Shown here: one piece after another, positions 13,808 through 17,124 of the stretch
Numbering within the stretch: position 1 is the first letter of the stretch
Layout: each line of letters begins with the position of its first letter
The notes under the pieces: model-generated
Databases searched by the model: none
What the model saw: only the letters and a program-made list of their open reading frames with translations
What the model was told of the DNA's origin: nothing
Assembly (NCBI GenBank): GCA_034722035.1
Contig: JAYENK010000020.1
Coordinates: 1 to 17,124 of the forward strand
DNA length: 17,124 nucleotides
Direction: 5' to 3'
From: JAYENK01 sp034722035
Lineage (GTDB): Bacteria > Patescibacteriota > Patescibacteriia > Patescibacteriales > UBA12075
Program-made: the position numbers and the translations under genes

Positions 13808-15337
13808 TTATCTTCCTCTAATTTTATATTCCTTTGTTTTAAAATCAACTTCTAAGCCCAAGCTCACCTTCCCATTTTTCCATTCAATTTTTATTATATG
13901 GTCATCGCTTTCTAAAAGTGAAAACCTACCTTGAAATGCTTTATGTGTATTTCTTAATTTACATAATGAAAACAATTCTTTAACGACTTCTCGATTTACT
14001 TCATTTTCTATTTCTGATAAAGAATAATAATGCCTGTTTATATCTCTCCCATGCTGTGTTTTTTGCAAAAGCTCTAAATCGTTTTCTCCTGCAAGCAGTC
14101 CCACATAATATATCTGAGGTATGCCGGGTAAAAATAATTGTATCACTCTCGCCGCCAAGTAAGCCTTATCATCTTTAACTAAGGCGCTATAATAAGTACA
14201 ATTCATTTGGTATAAATCAACATTATTTGAATTACTGCCGCTAGCTCTCGTTGCGGCATTACTATTTGCCGTTAAAATCTTCCAGTATATATCTTTTATT
14301 TCCGCTTGCGGTAATAAATCTTCAACATCAACCACCCCTATCCCATCATGCGTATCTAAAGTTGACACACTTCTTAAGGGACGAATTTTAATCCATTTTT
14401 TTAAATATCTACATTCCTCTTTATACAAAGCATGAAGCATGAGAAAAGGTAGTGCAAAATCATAAACATAATCTACCCTCTTAATTCCAGATAAAAGCAA
14501 CTGCGTTTTATAATGATGGTGAATTTCCGGTAAAACCTCCATACCATGCTTATGAGAAATTTTACACAACCAATTAATTAACTTCGTAGTTTCAGGAATC
14601 AAAAAATTACTTGTACCTTTCCGTTTAACCGCATAAGCAGCTGCGTCCAGACGTATATACTTAACCCCTAGCTTTGATAAATATTTTATATCTCTCTGAA
14701 ATTTTTTTCTAACAGCCGCTGATTCAGTGTTGAGATCAATCTGATCGGAAGAAAATGTACACCATAGATACCGCTGCGTTCCGTCTTTCCGCCTAAACGG
14801 AACAAATGGGGAGCCGAGACGAGGTCGATATATCTTTTTTAAAATTATACGATTAATTCCGTGCTTATGAAAAATAAAATCCAGATTCCGTAAAATTATA
14901 CTTATCTGGCCAAAAGCAAAAAAAACTTTGCGCCAATATTTATTTTTGGGTATTTTATGCCATCTGCGAGCAAAGCTTCTTGCTTCAATAAAGTATGAAC
15001 GATATTTTGATCTATCCCCAAGCTTTAAGTAGTTCTGAAAATATTTTGATTTACCGGAGATATGATTAATAATCAAATCTGCCATCATGGGATATTTGGA
15101 GGAAATTTTTTTAATATCCTCTGCTTTACCAAAAGCAGGATTAATCTGGCGATGACTAAGCGGAGAAAAACCACGGTCAGAAGAAGAAGGATAAAAAGGA
15201 AGAATATGGACGCCTGCTACAACATCTTTAAAATATTTATCCAAAACAAAATCAAGGTCAGACAAATTCTCACCAAGCGAATCTGCATAAGTAATAAGCT
15301 GAACTCCCTTATTATAATTTTTTTGGGAGGTTTTCAT
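13808..15337 (-). CDS. GH13_18 glycoside phosphorylase (sucrose phosphorylase-like)
   Basis: The 509-residue protein shows the sucrose-phosphorylase pattern. QLITYADSLGENL opens the barrel; ILPFYPSSSDRGFSPL, MADLIINHIS and WCTFSSDQIDLN follow. YIRLDAAAYAVK carries the nucleophile D231, EVLPEIHHHY the acid/base E271, and LDTHDGIGVVD the third aspartate D331. The family cleaves alpha-glucosides such as sucrose, sucrose 6-phosphate, glucosylglycerol or glucosylglycerate with phosphate, giving glucose 1-phosphate without spending ATP. Relative to Bifidobacterium sucrose phosphorylase (nucleophile D192), about 40 residues are added before the nucleophile, mainly a basic-hydrophobic stretch at 125-168. 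Which acceptor is used cannot be told. It converges with the methyltransferase gene, 35 bases away. Confidence 0.88.
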   Translation of the reverse strand: MKTSQKNYNKGVQLITYADSLGENLSDLDFVLDKYFKDVVAGVHILPFYPSSSDRGFSPLSHRQINPAFGKAEDIKKISSKYPMMADLIINHISGKSKYFQNYLKLGDRSKYRSYFIEARSFARRWHKIPKNKYWRKVFFAFGQISIILRNLDFIFHKHGINRIILKKIYRPRLGSPFVPFRRKDGTQRYLWCTFSSDQIDLNTESAAVRKKFQRDIKYLSKLGVKYIRLDAAAYAVKRKGTSNFLIPETTKLINWLCKISHKHGMEVLPEIHHHYKTQLLLSGIKRVDYVYDFALPFLMLHALYKEECRYLKKWIKIRPLRSVSTLDTHDGIGVVDVEDLLPQAEIKDIYWKILTANSNAATRASGSNSNNVDLYQMNCTYYSALVKDDKAYLAARVIQLFLPGIPQIYYVGLLAGENDLELLQKTQHGRDINRHYYSLSEIENEVNREVVKELFSLCKLRNTHKAFQGRFSLLESDDHIIKIEWKNGKVSLGLEVDFKTKEYKIRGR

Positions 15338-15413
15338 GTTTTTGTTTTAATATTATCTATCTCTTGCCTTGCCAACCAAAGTTATTCCTTTTGATATTAA
15401 TAGCTCAAAATAT

Positions 15414-15763
15414 TTAATAACTTTTTATTATAATAAACAAAATCCTCTCGGTTCGACCATTACCATCCAAAAACGGATGAATTGCCTCAAATTGATAGTG
15501 CATGATAGCCATTCTCGCTAAAGGATCGACATCATCAAAGCTCTTTTTATCATTATAATATTCTTCAAAGTTTTTCAACTTCTCCAAAATAATATCACGT
15601 CCTTCCGGTGATGTATAAATTGTTTTTTTGTTGTATAATCTGCAATCTCAACACCCGGTATCTTTTTTGTTTGGTTCCAGATTTGACTATTAAACCCAAA
15701 TTTTAGGTATAATTTTTCAAAGCAATATGATAATGTCATAGTACAGCAATTTAGAAATGTCAT
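15414..15763 (-). pseudogene. Fic (AMPylation domain) gene remnant, frameshifted and truncated
   Basis: On the minus strand the Fic active-site motif HPFLDGNGR is encoded at 15453-15479, preceded by DPLARMAIMHYQFEAI exactly as in Fic-domain proteins, which transfer AMP or other groups to target proteins. Upstream, IPGVEIADYTTKK lies in a different frame from the following TIYTSPEGRDIILEKL. The two join at a run of seven A (plus strand 15623-15629), where one more A restores the frame. The usual NGRTGR reads NGRTER, and the domain stops after ILFIIIKSY. No N-terminal half is visible beyond 15763, where an inverted-repeat element begins. The gene therefore looks decayed. The flap and inhibitory helix are not present. 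Confidence 0.8.
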
Positions 15764-15966
15764 ACCTGCTAATTTTCCATTACCTAATAAACCCGCCCAG
15801 CCGTAAACGGCAAGGCTATTATTTTAACCTATAAGCCCTATAAATAGGGCTATTGCTATAACTGGTTTTTTATATAGCCCGTTTTAACGGGCTTGAAATT
15901 TTTGCTTAACCCTGCCGTTTACGGCTAGGTGAAAACTGCTTACAACTATGACGTTTCTAAATTGCT
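15745..15966. mobile_element. 222-bp inverted-repeat element with nested hairpins (MITE- or REP-cluster-like)
   Basis: The ends are inverted copies of a 20-mer: AGCAATTTAGAAATGTCATA at 15745-15764 and its reverse complement with one mismatch at 15947-15966. A diverged direct copy (16 of 20 bases) lies just outside at 15721-15740. Inside, in mirrored order, are a 12-base palindrome GCCGTAAACGGC (15800-15811), the hairpin AGCCCTATAAATAGGGCT (15834-15851), the hairpin AGCCCGTTTTAACGGGCT (15876-15893), and GCCGTTTACGGC (15914-15925). No protein is supported inside. It lies at the broken 5' side of the Fic remnant. It is probably a non-autonomous transposable element or a REP-type cluster; a folded RNA is also possible. 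Confidence 0.55.
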
Positions 15967-16288
15967 TTGACAGTTTTAAATATAATTTTTCCGCTCTGCC
16001 AATACTGTCAGGAGATGCTCCGGCAAGGCGGAAAACAAAGCTTGGCGGAAAAGGCGGCTGACACATTTTATAATTTGCTTCTTTAAAAATTGTTTCAAAA
16101 AGTTGGTAATCGTCTCACTGTCTCCAACCGCGTTGGCGTAACTCACCCAGTTATCTGACCTCGCGATAATCCCAATGAAACTTCGTTGTTCCCTCCAAAT
16201 TCTGAGTTCTAAGTTCTAAGTTCTTTTTTTCAGTTCTGAGTCCTAAATATTCAATTTTATTCATCATTCTTTTTTTTTACTTTTTTAC
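15967..16288. other. noncoding stretch with tandem micro-repeats
   Basis: No convincing gene is seen here. Frames open on the minus strand (for example 15884-16066) have no family resemblance and run into the hairpin element. A stretch TATAATTTTTC near 15980 resembles one left of the element near 15708. At 16200-16246 the unit AGTTCTAAGTTCTAAGTTCT and variants (AGTTCTGAG) repeat every 8 to 9 bases. T-rich runs follow to 16288, just after the 3' end of the surface-protein gene on the minus strand. Confidence 0.6.
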
Positions 16289-17124
16289 TTATTCAATGCA
16301 CCACATTGTCCAAGTGCGATCGTGATAAGGACTACCAATACCAAAGATTTGCGCACACATACCTTCCCCTACATATCCACATACATGACCAGTGCAAGCT
16401 TGATTACAATATTTATCTCCATAATTTGCATTAAGGGTATAATTACCACACGGACAACTCGCGCATCCAGTCCCAGAATATTTAACAATTGAAAAATCCC
16501 CCGGCCAACTGCTTTTGCTAACCCCGCCTAAATTAATTGTGCTAAATTTTGAAGTCCCCGCAACTTCAAGTTCCGCCCCCGGCTTCGTCGTCCCAATCCC
16601 CACATTGCCACCCATAATTGCCATTGTATTATCCTGAGAAACTACTGCTCCATTTTGGTCATTTAACGCAATGGCGAATGAATATTCTCCGCCTGCTTCT
16701 ATCTCCCTTCCCATTGCTGTTGAACAACATCCACTGGTTGTTGTCTGATATCCTATTGCTGTTGAGGAATTCCCTATGGCTGTTGTCATATCTCCCATTG
16801 CTATTGCGCCAAAATCCCCACTGGCTGTTGTATCATATCCCATTGCTATTGAGAAATGTCCACTGGCTGTTGTATCATATCCCATTGCTATTGAGCCATC
16901 CCCACTGGCTGTTGTATCATATCCCACTGCTATTGCGCCAAAATCCCCACTGGCTGTTGTATAATGATGTCCCATTGCTATTGAGCCAAAATGTCCACTG
17001 GCTGTTGTATCACTTCCCATTGCTATTGAACGAATTCCACTGGCTGTTGTATTATATCCCATTGCTGTTGAGTAATCCCCAATATTTGCATTATTCCATT
17101 GAACTCCGTTTATATATCCTGCTC
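16289..17124 (-). CDS. YadA-head-repeat surface protein with cysteine-rich C-terminus (5' end outside window)
   Basis: The frame has no stop up to the window edge, giving about 277 visible residues. From the N-terminal side come eight or more head repeats of 14-16 residues, such as TTASGHFSIAMGYD, the left-handed beta-roll repeat of trimeric adhesins. Next come NVGIGTTKPGAELEVAG, common in fibre-like proteins, and then about 70 residues with eight cysteines, including CASCPCGNY. The chain ends at MWCIE. There is no YadA outer-membrane anchor and no S74 chaperone domain, which fits an organism without a classical outer membrane. It is probably an exported, trimeric, disulphide-stabilised surface fibre for attachment to host cells or surfaces. 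The signal peptide would lie beyond the window. Confidence 0.8.
   Translation of the reverse strand, partial: AGYINGVQWNNANIGDYSTAMGYNTTASGIRSIAMGSDTTASGHFGSIAMGHHYTTASGDFGAIAVGYDTTASGDGSIAMGYDTTASGHFSIAMGYDTTASGDFGAIAMGDMTTAIGNSSTAIGYQTTTSGCCSTAMGREIEAGGEYSFAIALNDQNGAVVSQDNTMAIMGGNVGIGTTKPGAELEVAGTSKFSTINLGGVSKSSWPGDFSIVKYSGTGCASCPCGNYTLNANYGDKYCNQACTGHVCGYVGEGMCAQIFGIGSPYHDRTWTMWCIE
16720..17065 (-). repeat. in-frame tandem DNA repeats encoding the adhesin head
   Basis: The word CTGGCTGTTGTA begins at 16821, 16863, 16905, 16950, 16998 and 17040, with spacings of 42, 42, 45, 48 and 42 bases, all multiples of three. Neighbouring units are nearly identical at the DNA level, which points to recent expansion by slippage or recombination under selection to keep the frame. 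Units toward 16720 are more diverged. Confidence 0.85.

Noticed and set aside
15884..16066. 60-aa minus-strand frame
   Set aside because: It runs through the palindromes of the inverted-repeat element and resembles no protein family; it is most likely chance.
16100..16200. Possible tRNA in the GC-richer stretch upstream of the hairpin element
   Set aside because: No T-loop (GTTCRANNC) or cloverleaf pairing could be found on either strand.
16720..17065. Regular repeats as a possible CRISPR array
   Set aside because: Spacings are 42-48 bases with almost no unique spacer, all are multiples of three, and they encode YadA head repeats in a long open frame.

Overview
The window is an AT-rich, gene-dense stretch of bacterial chromosome. 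It most resembles a member of the Candidate Phyla Radiation (Patescibacteria). That placement is an inference from several things: a small VirB2/TrbC-like type IV secretion pilin, a membrane-anchored glycosidase, a Trm9-like methyltransferase, very short intergenic gaps, almost no Shine-Dalgarno sequences before the main genes, and a giant-repeat type surface protein. All reading frames are consistent with UGA being a stop codon, so the recoded genetic code of Gracilibacteria or Absconditabacteria is not indicated. No rRNA, tRNA, CRISPR array, transposase or phage gene was found.

Positions 1-560 hold the tail of a GIY-YIG nuclease. Two very small convergent ORFs follow, and they are the only genes here with strong ribosome binding sites. 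The minus-strand one has a near-consensus promoter and a GC-rich leader that can fold two mutually exclusive ways. From 4972 down to 559 runs a minus-strand operon-like series: flippase, glycosyltransferase, RluA-type pseudouridine synthase, cytidylate-kinase-like protein and a frameshifted DUF2726 protein. At 4972/5020 a near-palindromic divergent promoter region separates this series from a plus-strand group: pilin-like protein, membrane-anchored clan GH-A glycosidase, ROK sugar kinase and serine hydroxymethyltransferase (glyA). folD and a DNA alkylation repair gene (alkD) lie on the minus strand. glyA and folD converge and together supply one-carbon units via methylene-THF and formyl-THF.

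From 10495 to 13772 the plus strand carries a GreA/GreB-type factor with a leaderless-looking promoter, an unusually arranged RecQ helicase, and a Trm9-like methyltransferase. Then, on the minus strand, come a GH13_18 (sucrose-phosphorylase-like) enzyme, a decayed Fic gene, a 222-bp inverted-repeat element full of hairpins, and the C-terminal part of a YadA-head-repeat surface protein with a cysteine-rich end that runs off the window.

The main themes are cell-surface glycan handling (flippase, glycosyltransferase, GH-A enzyme, pilin), sugar use (ROK kinase, GH13_18), C1 metabolism (GlyA, FolD) and DNA/RNA maintenance (RecQ, AlkD, GreA/B, Trm9-like, RluA). The most unusual items are the switch-like leader at 444-502, the hairpin element at 15745-15966, the domain order and embedded interspersed repeat of RecQ, and the in-frame expanding repeats of the surface protein.
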